Virus record (IMG/VR): IMGVR_UViG_3300029990_000063
Coordinates: 1 to 21,099 of that record
DNA length: 21,099 nucleotides
From: a virus
Reading direction: 5' to 3' (one strand)
This document shows positions 14,130 through 21,099 of the stretch, one piece after another (the stretch's first letter is position 1; the number at the start of each line of letters is the position of its first letter). The position numbers and the translations under genes were made by a program. Under the pieces are notes generated by a model that was given only the letters and a program-made list of their open reading frames with translations, searched no databases and was not told the origin of the DNA.

Positions 14130-14363
14130 ATGAATTTTGGAAAAGCGCTAGAAGAATTGAAAAAAGGAAATAGAGTTGCTCGCAATGGTTGGAATGGTAA
14201 GAATATGTGGATTGTGCAGATTAATGATTGCGAAATTCCATATAGAGGAATCGGGCGAGTAAAACTGAACCCATTCTTTGCAATTAAGAACGTCAATGAC
14301 ACTATGAGTACTTGGGTACCATCTGTTAACGATACTCTTGCAGAAGATTGGAAAGTTATTTAG
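14130..14363 (+). CDS. tad2: Tad2-family (DUF2829) anti-Thoeris protein
   Basis: A 77-aa protein matching DUF2829: MNFGKALEELKKGNRVARNG, then WNGKNMW, and the end 'MSTWVPSVNDTLAEDW'. This family includes Tad2, which captures the gcADPR signal made by the Thoeris ThsB protein and so keeps the NAD-consuming effector off. It is a small cytosolic protein that works as an oligomer. Family membership is clear; the ligand of this copy is inferred. It lies inside the neck gene operon, between connector and head closure, where no structural role is expected: a moron-like insertion. ATG 18 nt after the upstream stop, with ATGGAGC before it. The frame stays open beyond its TAG to 14474. Confidence 0.8.
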   Translation: MNFGKALEELKKGNRVARNGWNGKNMWIVQINDCEIPYRGIGRVKLNPFFAIKNVNDTMSTWVPSVNDTLAEDWKVI

Positions 14364-14375
14364 CAATTAAGATGG

Positions 14376-14474
14376 ATGCGTGACAATAAAATGTCGCAAG
14401 GGAAAGATGCTAATTACGATGCAAGGGGTTGGGAGAGCGTAGCGTCTTATTTTATTAAAGATTGGAGTGTGTAA
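14376..14474 (+). CDS. Possible 32-aa protein following Tad2
   Basis: ATG at 14376, in the same frame as tad2 and after its TAG; ends TAA one base before the next start (TAATATG), like other junctions in this genome. The product begins MRDNKMSQGKDANYDARGWE and ends SYFIKDWSV. No good ribosome binding site, so it would rely on reinitiation or readthrough of the TAG. Function unknown. Confidence 0.35.
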   Translation: MRDNKMSQGKDANYDARGWESVASYFIKDWSV

Positions 14475-14475
14475 T

Positions 14476-14913
14476 ATGAGGTCGTTAGAACGAAACAAAC
14501 AAGATTTATATTACGCCCTTTATGGTGCAAAAATTATAGAGTACGAAAAAGATGAAGATGGAAATATTCTTTATATTGATATTGGTGGCGTTCAAGTCCC
14601 AATTGAAAAAGGTGTAACTACTGGATATTCAGCGCCAGTTTTATTTAAGGCAAATATTTCAGCGGGTAAGGGTGATTCAGAGACAGCAGTTTTTGGAACT
14701 TCACTTGATTTCACCAGAACTATTTCATCTTGTAATATGGAATTACCAATCAAACAAACTTCTCTTATATGGTATGAAACTACTCCAATATTGAATGCGG
14801 ATGGAACAGCCAATAAGGATAGTGCAGATTATTCAATCGCCGCACCTATTGCTCGAAGTCTTAATTCTTTGACGATTGCTCTAAAGGCGATAACTAAGAA
14901 TGAGGTGGAATGA
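14476..14913 (+). CDS. Putative head closure / head-tail joining protein
   Basis: About 145 aa starting at ATG 14476, with TGGAGTG before it; an in-frame GTG at 14467 is less likely. The start, MRSLERNKQDLYYALYGAKI, and the parts 'VLFKANISAGKGDSETAVFG' and 'LPIKQTSLIWYETTPIL' follow a family found after the gp6-like connector in many clostridial siphoviruses and taken as the head closure protein. Function rests on position and family pattern. Confidence 0.65.
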   Translation: MRSLERNKQDLYYALYGAKIIEYEKDEDGNILYIDIGGVQVPIEKGVTTGYSAPVLFKANISAGKGDSETAVFGTSLDFTRTISSCNMELPIKQTSLIWYETTPILNADGTANKDSADYSIAAPIARSLNSLTIALKAITKNEVE

Positions 14914-14914
14914 T

Positions 14915-15415
14915 ATGGCAAAAGTAATATCATTTGGATTTTCCGTTGCTGAAATAACAAAAGCAATTAAAGAAGTCGAAAACTTCAAGGCTGAAATAAA
15001 TTACAAAACAAAGATTCTTGCTGAGCGATTGGCAGAAGAGGGCGTATATATAGCAAGGGTAAACATAGCAGAAGAGGGCGCAATCTACAGTGGCGAACTT
15101 ATTTCTAGTTTAGATACAGAATATCAAGGAAGTACGAAAGATGGTGCTACATGGGTCACATATACTGATTGTGCGTGGGCTCCTTTCGTTGAATTCGGAT
15201 TCGGGATAATAGGTTCTGAAAATCCACATCCAATGACTTCACTTATTAGTTGGAAATATGACGTTAACGAACACGGTGAAAAGGGTTGGTTCTATGAAAA
15301 AGATGGACAATGGTTTTGGTCTCAAGGTCAACCATCAAAGCCTTTTATGTGGGAAACAGCCATTGAGTTACGAAAGAGAGTAAATGCTATTGCGAAGGAG
15401 GTATTCGCTAAATGA
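14915..15415 (+). CDS. HK97 gp10-like tail completion protein
   Basis: About 166 aa; ATG 14915 is one base after the upstream stop (TGATATG), with GAGGTGG before it. The pattern of the HK97 gp10 family is clear: an N-terminal helical part (YKTKILAERLAEEGVYIARV), then 'APFVEFGFGIIG' and a Trp-rich loop (KGWFYEKDGQWFWSQGQPSK), then PFMWETAIELRKR. These proteins sit at the head-tail junction. AAGGAGG (15394-15400) near its end serves the next gene, which starts in the ATGA overlap. Confidence 0.85.
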   Translation: MAKVISFGFSVAEITKAIKEVENFKAEINYKTKILAERLAEEGVYIARVNIAEEGAIYSGELISSLDTEYQGSTKDGATWVTYTDCAWAPFVEFGFGIIGSENPHPMTSLISWKYDVNEHGEKGWFYEKDGQWFWSQGQPSKPFMWETAIELRKRVNAIAKEVFAK

Positions 15416-15819
15416 TTGATGTGGAAAGTATCGTGTATACGAAATTAAAATATTTGATAACACAGTATTTAGTTGCACAGAAGTATACGAAATATAATTT
15501 TTCAACAGCAACTCCAACGATTGCCCCAACAGTATTCCCTACAATAGTAATTGAACAGATTGATAATTCAATTAATGGAACGAATTTAGAGAATGACGAA
15601 CTTTCCGTTGGTTCTGCAATCAAAATCGAGATATATACAAATACGGATTCTGCATTATCTATTAGCCGAGGTATTGCGAAGGTAGCAGATGATGCAATGA
15701 AAACGATGTATTACAAACGTATATTTGGATTCGCAAAAATTGATAATTTATCAGATGCGACTATTTTAAAGCGTGTCGGAAGATATAGTCGAACCATTTC
15801 TGATGATGATACCGTTTAA
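15412..15819 (+). CDS. Putative tail terminator protein
   Basis: A 135-aa protein with an alpha/beta pattern typical of tail terminators: helix (VESIVYTKLKYLITQYLV), strand (FPTIVIEQIDNS), strand (SAIKIEIYTNTD), helix (ISRGIAKVADDAMKTM) and closing strands (ILKRVGRYSRTISDDD). The position, between gp10-like and tail tube genes, is the standard one. It caps the tail tube and joins it to the neck. Starts in the upstream stop (ATGA). Confidence 0.75.
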   Translation: MIDVESIVYTKLKYLITQYLVAQKYTKYNFSTATPTIAPTVFPTIVIEQIDNSINGTNLENDELSVGSAIKIEIYTNTDSALSISRGIAKVADDAMKTMYYKRIFGFAKIDNLSDATILKRVGRYSRTISDDDTV

Positions 15820-15822
15820 CAA

Positions 15823-15847
15823 AAGTCCTTTAAGGGCTTATTTTTTT
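15823..15847 (+). terminator. Rho-independent terminator before the tail tube gene
   Basis: AAGTCC (15823-15828) pairs with GGGCTT (15834-15839), with one G-T pair and loop TTTAA, followed by A and seven T. The stem is short, so it may only partly stop transcription. Confidence 0.65.
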
Positions 15848-15870
15848 ACTCAAAATAGGAGGAAACAATT

Positions 15871-16359
15871 ATGGCAACAGGCTTAAAATCAAGAATTATA
15901 TTTAGAGAACACGCTACAGAAAACGCAACATTAGCGGGCACCTACAAGTTATTAGTTAGGGCAACAAAGATTCCATCTCCAATAAAGGATCCAGACGTAA
16001 AAGAATCATCCACACTTGAAGATATGGTTCAAACGTTTGAAACTGGCAGAGCTCAGTCGGGATTAATAAAAGCAGAAGGATTTCTTGATGAAAGGACTTA
16101 TCTTGATGCGATTAATGCAATGGCGGGTAAAAAGGTTGATGTTATCCATCTTTACGGTACTGACGGTCTTGGTGGACTCGCAAAGTATTCTTACGTTGCA
16201 CAGATTTCGGCAGTTCCAGGTGATGTTGATGATGGAATAATTCCTTTATCAGTATCAATCATTCCGAACACAGCACCAATAGATGTTTTTGCAACATTCA
16301 CAGTAACCGAAGCAGTAGCCTTGGGAATATCAACATTCACAGTAGCACCAAAAGCGTAA
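15871..16359 (+). CDS. Major tail (tube) protein
   Basis: A 162-aa protein with a strong ribosome binding site (AGGAGGAAA). The sequence has the features of a siphovirus tube protein: an N-terminal arm, 'DPDVKESSTLEDMVQTFETG' (an extended loop), a helix 'DERTYLDAINAMAGKKVDVI', and the strands YSYVAQISAVPGDVDDGIIP and LSVSIIPNTAPI. It stacks as hexameric rings around the tape measure. It is flanked by terminators on both sides, consistent with its own expression level. Confidence 0.85.
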   Translation: MATGLKSRIIFREHATENATLAGTYKLLVRATKIPSPIKDPDVKESSTLEDMVQTFETGRAQSGLIKAEGFLDERTYLDAINAMAGKKVDVIHLYGTDGLGGLAKYSYVAQISAVPGDVDDGIIPLSVSIIPNTAPIDVFATFTVTEAVALGISTFTVAPKA

Positions 16360-16374
16360 CTAATAACAATAATT

Positions 16375-16403
16375 AGGCGAGGATTAAACCCCTTGCCTTT
16401 TTT
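16375..16403 (+). terminator. Rho-independent terminator after the tail tube gene
   Basis: AGGCGAGG (16375-16382) pairs with CCTTGCCT (16391-16398), with one G-T pair and loop ATTAAACC, followed by a T run to 16403. It would lower transcription into the chaperone and tape measure genes relative to the tube gene. Confidence 0.8.
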
Positions 16404-16428
16404 CAAATTAAAAGGAGAAATGAGAACT

Positions 16429-16884
16429 ATGGATATTAAAATTGGAGAAAAGACTTACAAGATAGAATTTACTTTTGAAGCTGCGCTTTATGATGATTGC
16501 GTTACTTCACTTTTTGATTTAGTAGCAAATTCCGCAGATGGTTCGATGCAAGGTGATGCGGGGAAAGTATTAGTTTCAATGGCGGGAAAACCAAGTACAG
16601 TCGCTACATTATTTTATGCGGGATTACTTGAACATAATCCAGTTGATAGTATGTCAACGGCAAAGGAACTTCTCAAACAATATTTTAATGAAAATAAGGG
16701 CAAGAAAGATGCCAATTTCTATGGTGTTTTTGCTGCATTAAATAAGCAAATGGAAACAGATGGTTTTTTAGATTTAATCGGTCTGACAGCAGTATTGGAG
16801 ACACTGACCGAGAATGCGAAGAAATTAACAGCTCCGAAACTACAAGGACACAAGAAGAAGGCCCCATCAACTTTACAGAATTAA
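16429..16884 (+). CDS. Tail assembly chaperone (gpG-like, DUF6096-type)
   Basis: About 151 aa; ATG 16429 is 11 nt after AAGGAG, while ATG 16420 is only 2 nt from it. The N-terminal strand (DIKIGEKTYKIEFTFEAAL), the helical body (AGKVLVSMAGKPSTVATLFY, STAKELLKQYF) and the basic tail (KKLTAPKLQGHKKKAP) match chaperones that coat the tape measure during tail assembly and are absent from virions. Its gene contains a -1 frameshift signal at codon 114 leading into the next reading frame. Confidence 0.8.
   Translation: MDIKIGEKTYKIEFTFEAALYDDCVTSLFDLVANSADGSMQGDAGKVLVSMAGKPSTVATLFYAGLLEHNPVDSMSTAKELLKQYFNENKGKKDANFYGVFAALNKQMETDGFLDLIGLTAVLETLTENAKKLTAPKLQGHKKKAPSTLQN
16764..16811 (+). promoter_or_regulatory. 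Programmed -1 ribosomal frameshift signal
   Basis: The heptamer TTTTTTA (16764-16770) is in the correct phase (T TTT TTA in the gpG frame). After a 7-nt spacer there is a 6-bp perfect stem, TCGGTC (16778-16783) with GACCGA (16806-16811). The -1 frame is open from 16746 to the stop at 17222, so slippage gives a fusion of about 264 aa (114 + 150). I found no other in-phase heptamer in the overlap. Confidence 0.75.
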
Positions 16885-16898
16885 TAAATAATGAATTT

Positions 16899-17222
16899 AT
16901 GCCAAATGCATTAATGTATGGCATTTCCGATGAACGATTTCCACATTTGAACCCAACAAAGCTAACTCCATATCGAATTTCATTTGAAAGAAAACGGAAA
17001 CTTGACTTAAAAGACCAAGAATCTATTGCTTATCTTAATGGAATCTATACAAAGTTAGCAATTAGTACGGCATTCGGTGGTAAGTTCCCGGAAAAGCCAA
17101 TTGAGTTCTTTACGGCTAGTAATAAAAAAGAACCAGATGATATCGAAATCAATGAACGTCTAGCGATCGCTGAAATGGCTACATGGGCGAAATCGTTAGA
17201 ATTGCAAGGATTAGGACAATAA
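16899..17222 (+). CDS. Tail assembly chaperone, T domain (expressed as gpGT fusion)
   Basis: The independent ATG is at 16899, but the frame is open back to 16746 and overlaps gpG in the -1 frame; there is no ribosome binding site before the ATG. It is therefore probably made mainly as the C-terminal part of a gpGT fusion through the heptamer at 16764. The sequence upstream of the ATG (INFTELINNEF) continues the domain seen after it (MYGISDERFPHLNPTKLTPY, then RISFERKRKL), typical of T-domain proteins that bind the tube protein. The C-terminal half includes a helix (LAIAEMATWAKSLELQ). Confidence 0.8.
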   Translation: MPNALMYGISDERFPHLNPTKLTPYRISFERKRKLDLKDQESIAYLNGIYTKLAISTAFGGKFPEKPIEFFTASNKKEPDDIEINERLAIAEMATWAKSLELQGLGQ

Positions 17223-17228
17223 ATAAAT

Positions 17229-17248
17229 CAGAGCGCCCAGAGCGCCAT
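17229..17248 (+). repeat. Tandem CAGAGCGCC repeat in the tape measure leader
   Basis: Two copies of CAGAGCGCC (17229-17237, 17238-17246) then AT, 29 nt before the tape measure ATG. The leader resembles that of the large terminase (7426-7445): the same TAAATAAA start, paired AGAGCGCC units and a GTGGTG ribosome binding site. Confidence 0.8.
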
Positions 17249-17277
17249 CTAGTAATCATTGAAGGGTGGTGGAATTT

Positions 17278-20200
17278 ATGGGCGCAGAACTAGATCGCCT
17301 TGAGATAAAGGTTGAATCGAATGCAAGAAGCGCAAACACACAGCTTGATAGTTTGATTTCAAAACTGAACGGAGTTAAATCTAGTTTAACTGGATTAAAT
17401 GGAAGTGGACTTCAAGGCCTTTCAAATGGTGTAGCTAAATTATCAACCGCTATGCAAGGAATGAACAGTGTCAAGACAACTGATTTCACAAGACTTGCGA
17501 GCAATATAACGAAATTAGCAAATGTAAGACCCGCAGCATTAAACTATACAGCTGATTCATTAACGGAAATGGCAAAATCATTATCGGGTCTTAGTTCTGT
17601 ATCTAAAAATGCGATAGAACTAGGAGAGGTTGTTAAAAGCATTGCTAAATTCGGTAATAAAAGTACAAGCAATGCTATTACCAATATGCCATTACTAGGG
17701 AAAGCCTTAACAGAGTTAATGACAACGCTTTCAAAGGCTCCAAATGTATCGAGTAATCTAATCAAAATGACTACAGCAATGGCTAATTTAAGCGCACAAG
17801 GTTCAAAAGTAGGCAGCGCTAGTAAATCTATGGCTAATGGCTTAAAGTCTTACGATTCGTCAGCCAAGAACGCAACAGTAAGTTCCAAATCACTTGCTAG
17901 TCAAATCGGAAAGTTGTATGCAAATTATTATGTGTTGATAAAAGCATTTAAAGGTCTTGGAAGCGCAATCACGTCATCTATGGATTACATAGAACAGTAC
18001 AATTTCTACAATGTAACAATGGGTAAGGTATCAGATGAATGGTCAAAGGACTATGCAAAGTACGGATATGAAAACGCTCAAAGTTACGGAGATTCATTCC
18101 AGGCTAGAATGACAGAAACGATTTCTAAAATGAGTGGATTCAATATGAATGCAAATGGAACACTCACAGATACACAATCTTCTAATCTTGGTCTTGATGT
18201 AACATCATTGACAAATTATAGTGCCGGCCTTGAACAAGTAACAAACTCGTTAGGATTGACCGGCGAAGCGGGAACAACTACCGCAAAAGCATTAACAATG
18301 CTTAGTGGTGATATGAGTTCATTTAGAAACTTAAGCCAAAGTTCTATTCAAACTGCCTTTACGTCAGGCTTAATCGGTCAAAGTCGCGCACTTTACAAGC
18401 TGGGCATTGATACCACAGTGGCTACATTGCAACAGTACGCTTACGATGCGGGAATTGAGAAATCTGTTAAGGATATGACACAAGGCGAGAAGATGCAATT
18501 AAGAGCGATTGCAATTTTAGACCAATCGAAAGCTGCTTATGGAGATTTAGCAAATACGATCATGTCTCCATCAAATCAATTAAGGCTACTTCAAAATAAT
18601 TTCGCTGCACTTTCAAGAACTATAGGAAATATGTTTCTTCCAGTAGTTGCAAGCGTGCTTCCATATGTTAATGGTTTAGTTATAGCAATTAGAAGATTAT
18701 TCGATTGGGTAAGTTCAATGCTTGGAGTTGATTTATCTAAAATTATTGGACAATCAAGTGCGGGGTATTCGGATGCGCTTGGAGAATTAGCAGATAATGC
18801 AGATGAGACAAGTGATTCCATAGATGGCGTAGCGGATAGTGCTAAGAATGCGAAAAATGCTTTCCTTGGAATTGACGAAATCAACCCGCTGGGGAGTGAT
18901 TCAAGTTCATCAACAACAAATGCCAATAAAGAACCAATAGATTTGACAAATGCACTTTCAAAATCACTTGCTGATTATCAATCTGTTTGGGATGCAGCGT
19001 TTGGTGGAATGAACAATACGGCTAATCAATACGCAAATGATATTATCGGATTCTTTGAAGGAATTGCAAAATATGCAGAGCCTAGTGTTAAAGCCGTTGA
19101 AAATCTTTGGAATGATGGATTATCAAAATTTGGTACATTTGCTTGGGATACTTTAGGAAGTTTTGTTTCGGACTTCTTGATTCCAATTGGAAAATGGACG
19201 CTAGGTGAGGGATTGCCTAGATTACTAGATGTAGCAAATAATTTAATAAAATCAGTGAAGTGGAGCAGCTTGTCAAATGCGCTTTCGAATCTATTCAAAG
19301 CATTAGCACCATTTGCAATCAATGTAGGTAAAGGACTTATTACATTTATAGAAGGCCTTGCAATCGTTCTTAAGCCAACAATATCGGTGTTATCAAGTGT
19401 ATTAGCCGGCGCATTAAATGTATTGGCTAAAGCAATAGGTGCAATCCCAGAAAATGTTGTTAAATCATTGGGTGCAGCGCTTGGCGGATTTATAACGACG
19501 TTACTCGTATTCGCAACGTTAGCGAAGGCTATTGATATGATAAATAATATAAAAATCGCATTTGGTTCGTTTTTAAATGTATTAGAAATGAATAAGGTAA
19601 TGCTGATTGTAGGAGCGGTCGTTGCTTTAGTAAGCGCAATATCGGCATTCAGTAAAGCTACCTATGATAGTTCGGCGATTGGTCAATATGTAAACAAAAC
19701 TAAGGAGCTAGCCGAATCAACACAATTGGCTTGTGATAATACTGATAAGCTTATAAAGACAAATAAGGATAGTATGGATGATGCAAACGCTCAAGCGGGT
19801 TCATTAGAATTTCTATCTCAAATGTATTACCACCTCGCTGATAAACAAAATCTAAGCGCAGATGAACAAAAAAGATTAGTTGGATACGCAAAAACATTAA
19901 TTGGTCAAGTTCCAGAATTGAGCGGTTTAATTGACGACCAAACTGGCGCATATAAAGGCACAAAAGAAGAAATTGAAAAACTGATTACGAAAACGCAAGA
20001 ATATTATATGACGCAAGCCGCCGAAGCTGATTTGGTGGAAGCATATAAACAAAAATATTCCAATATTAAGGATTTGGGTAAGGCTACAGATGCATTAAAA
20101 GATAGCCAAAAGAAGTTATCAGATGCAAATGCAGAATATGCAAGAATTCAAAAAGATGCTGCTGACAAAGGAACTCAATCAAGTAGAGAAACTATAAATG

Positions 20201-21099
20201 CGTTAAATGCACAGAGAGAAACTGTTTACGGATTAACTACATCGGAGCAAATTAATCAAACCGCCGTTGATAATTTAACATCAAAACAAGGAGAATTAAA
20301 TACATCAATCCAGTACGCGACTGATTACATGACGAACTATGGAGTAAATTCAACGTCCGTGGCTCAAGTAGTATCGGGTGCACAAACACAAGCATCTTCG
20401 GCGGTTACTGGAACGGCATATGCAACAGTACAAGCAACAAATACTATTTCATTATGTTCGGCTAATGTGGCAACCAATGTTTCTACTTCAATGGGCAGTG
20501 CTAGTGGATCATTCGGAAATCTAGCGACTAATGCTAGCAATTCAGCTATAAATATTAGCAATGCGTTTACCAACGTTGCATCATCATTAGCGGTCTCTGG
20601 ATACAACGCAACTGTTTCATTTTTAAATAATTTTCATGCAGATGCAATCACGTCAACCGCATATAACGCAGTTAATGGAATCGCAACGGCGTTTAGCCAA
20701 CTTGATTTATCAGCATACGGAGCAAGGGCGGGAAGTACATTCATTGAAAGTTTAAGTCAGAAGTTATCTGGAACTGAAATTCAATTAGGTATGAATCCGT
20801 CTGTAACAACTGGAAATATGGCGCTAACTATATCTCGAATTAAACCACCAGGGTATGCGACTGGCGGTTTTCCAACTCAAGGTCAAATATTTATGGCAAG
20901 AGAAAATGGACCCGAACTTGTCGGTACCAGTTCAAATGGTTCTAGTATGGTCGCAAATAATTCTCAAATAGAAGGCGGTATCGCTCAAGCCGTTGGCCCC
21001 GCAGTCTATGAAGCCGTTGTAATGGCTATGAATAGTAGCGGTGGCGGTTCAAATAGCAATCAGCCAATGACCGTTCAAAGTACAATTATAGAATTATTT
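17278..21099 (+). CDS. Tape measure protein (3' end beyond the window)
   Basis: Open for 1274 codons with no stop; the window ends inside the gene. Residues 1-200 are repetitive and helical (LDSLISKLNGVKSSLTGLNG), with coiled-coil spacing. Residues 220-430 contain a tail-length domain of PhageMin_Tail type (FYNVTMGKVSDEW; GLTGEAGTTTAKALTMLSGD; MSPSNQLRLLQNNFAALSRT). Hydrophobic segments lie near 660-730 and 770-790 (VMLIVGAVVALVSAIS), as usual for the part that enters the host membrane. A Ser/Asn/Ala-rich region follows, and the C-terminal mark is 'YATGGFPTQGQIFMARENGP' with ELVG and 'VANNSQI', close to the normal end of this family. It sets tail length and helps eject DNA. GGGTGGTGG is the ribosome binding site. 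Confidence 0.95.
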   Translation, partial: MGAELDRLEIKVESNARSANTQLDSLISKLNGVKSSLTGLNGSGLQGLSNGVAKLSTAMQGMNSVKTTDFTRLASNITKLANVRPAALNYTADSLTEMAKSLSGLSSVSKNAIELGEVVKSIAKFGNKSTSNAITNMPLLGKALTELMTTLSKAPNVSSNLIKMTTAMANLSAQGSKVGSASKSMANGLKSYDSSAKNATVSSKSLASQIGKLYANYYVLIKAFKGLGSAITSSMDYIEQYNFYNVTMGKVSDEWSKDYAKYGYENAQSYGDSFQARMTETISKMSGFNMNANGTLTDTQSSNLGLDVTSLTNYSAGLEQVTNSLGLTGEAGTTTAKALTMLSGDMSSFRNLSQSSIQTAFTSGLIGQSRALYKLGIDTTVATLQQYAYDAGIEKSVKDMTQGEKMQLRAIAILDQSKAAYGDLANTIMSPSNQLRLLQNNFAALSRTIGNMFLPVVASVLPYVNGLVIAIRRLFDWVSSMLGVDLSKIIGQSSAGYSDALGELADNADETSDSIDGVADSAKNAKNAFLGIDEINPLGSDSSSSTTNANKEPIDLTNALSKSLADYQSVWDAAFGGMNNTANQYANDIIGFFEGIAKYAEPSVKAVENLWNDGLSKFGTFAWDTLGSFVSDFLIPIGKWTLGEGLPRLLDVANNLIKSVKWSSLSNALSNLFKALAPFAINVGKGLITFIEGLAIVLKPTISVLSSVLAGALNVLAKAIGAIPENVVKSLGAALGGFITTLLVFATLAKAIDMINNIKIAFGSFLNVLEMNKVMLIVGAVVALVSAISAFSKATYDSSAIGQYVNKTKELAESTQLACDNTDKLIKTNKDSMDDANAQAGSLEFLSQMYYHLADKQNLSADEQKRLVGYAKTLIGQVPELSGLIDDQTGAYKGTKEEIEKLITKTQEYYMTQAAEADLVEAYKQKYSNIKDLGKATDALKDSQKKLSDANAEYARIQKDAADKGTQSSRETINALNAQRETVYGLTTSEQINQTAVDNLTSKQGELNTSIQYATDYMTNYGVNSTSVAQVVSGAQTQASSAVTGTAYATVQATNTISLCSANVATNVSTSMGSASGSFGNLATNASNSAINISNAFTNVASSLAVSGYNATVSFLNNFHADAITSTAYNAVNGIATAFSQLDLSAYGARAGSTFIESLSQKLSGTEIQLGMNPSVTTGNMALTISRIKPPGYATGGFPTQGQIFMARENGPELVGTSSNGSSMVANNSQIEGGIAQAVGPAVYEAVVMAMNSSGGGSNSNQPMTVQSTIIELF

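Noticed and set aside
9085-14363. TAG recoded to Gln, as in some gut phages
   Set aside because: The TAG ending the large terminase is followed at once by a ribosome binding site and a start, and the connector TAG is likewise followed by a new start; these are normal stops.
18591-18926. Minus-strand 111-aa frame
   Set aside because: Antisense to the tape measure gene; composition follows the sense codons, with no start signal.

Overview
The window is a contiguous stretch of a tailed (siphovirus-type) phage or prophage genome. Every credible gene is on the + strand. The low GC content, AGGAGG-type ribosome binding sites and protein families (SPP1-type portal, capsid family E, DUF6096-like tail chaperone, Com-like zinc finger) point to a Firmicutes host, most likely a clostridial one. 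TGA, TAA and TAG all act as stops, so the standard bacterial code applies. No integrase or clear lysogeny module is visible, so phage versus prophage cannot be decided.

Layout. Positions 31-1123 hold a small XRE-family regulator and a replication initiator whose gene carries an iteron array and AT-rich 12-mers, which look like the phage origin. A terminator follows, then the small terminase subunit (1319-1906) and a GC-rich block (2043-2104) that may be the packaging site. Positions 2193-7410 are an accessory island of about a dozen small, mostly unrecognised, translationally coupled genes, placed unusually between the small and large terminase genes. It contains an HTH/DUF3310 protein, a 49-aa membrane protein, two Cys-rich small proteins, two paralogues sharing one N-terminal domain, and a tRNA-like RNA (4778-4926).

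Positions 7466-15819 hold the large terminase, a sigma-like late activator, portal, Com-like protein, scaffold, decoration protein, major capsid, connector, a Tad2/DUF2829 anti-defence gene, and the head closure, tail completion and tail terminator proteins. Positions 15871-21099 hold the tail tube protein, the two-frame tail assembly chaperone with a -1 frameshift signal (TTTTTTA), and a tape measure gene that runs off the right end.

How it works together. The initiator would bind its own internal iterons to start replication, and the terminase packages concatemers into portal-bearing procapsids built on the scaffold. The neck proteins close the head, and the chaperone pair assembles the tube on the tape measure. 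Intrinsic terminators inside the late region probably set the relative amounts of the structural proteins. The best leads are the intragenic origin, the tRNA-like RNA, the Tad2 gene in the neck operon, the frameshift site and a duplicated leader in front of the large terminase and the tape measure gene.
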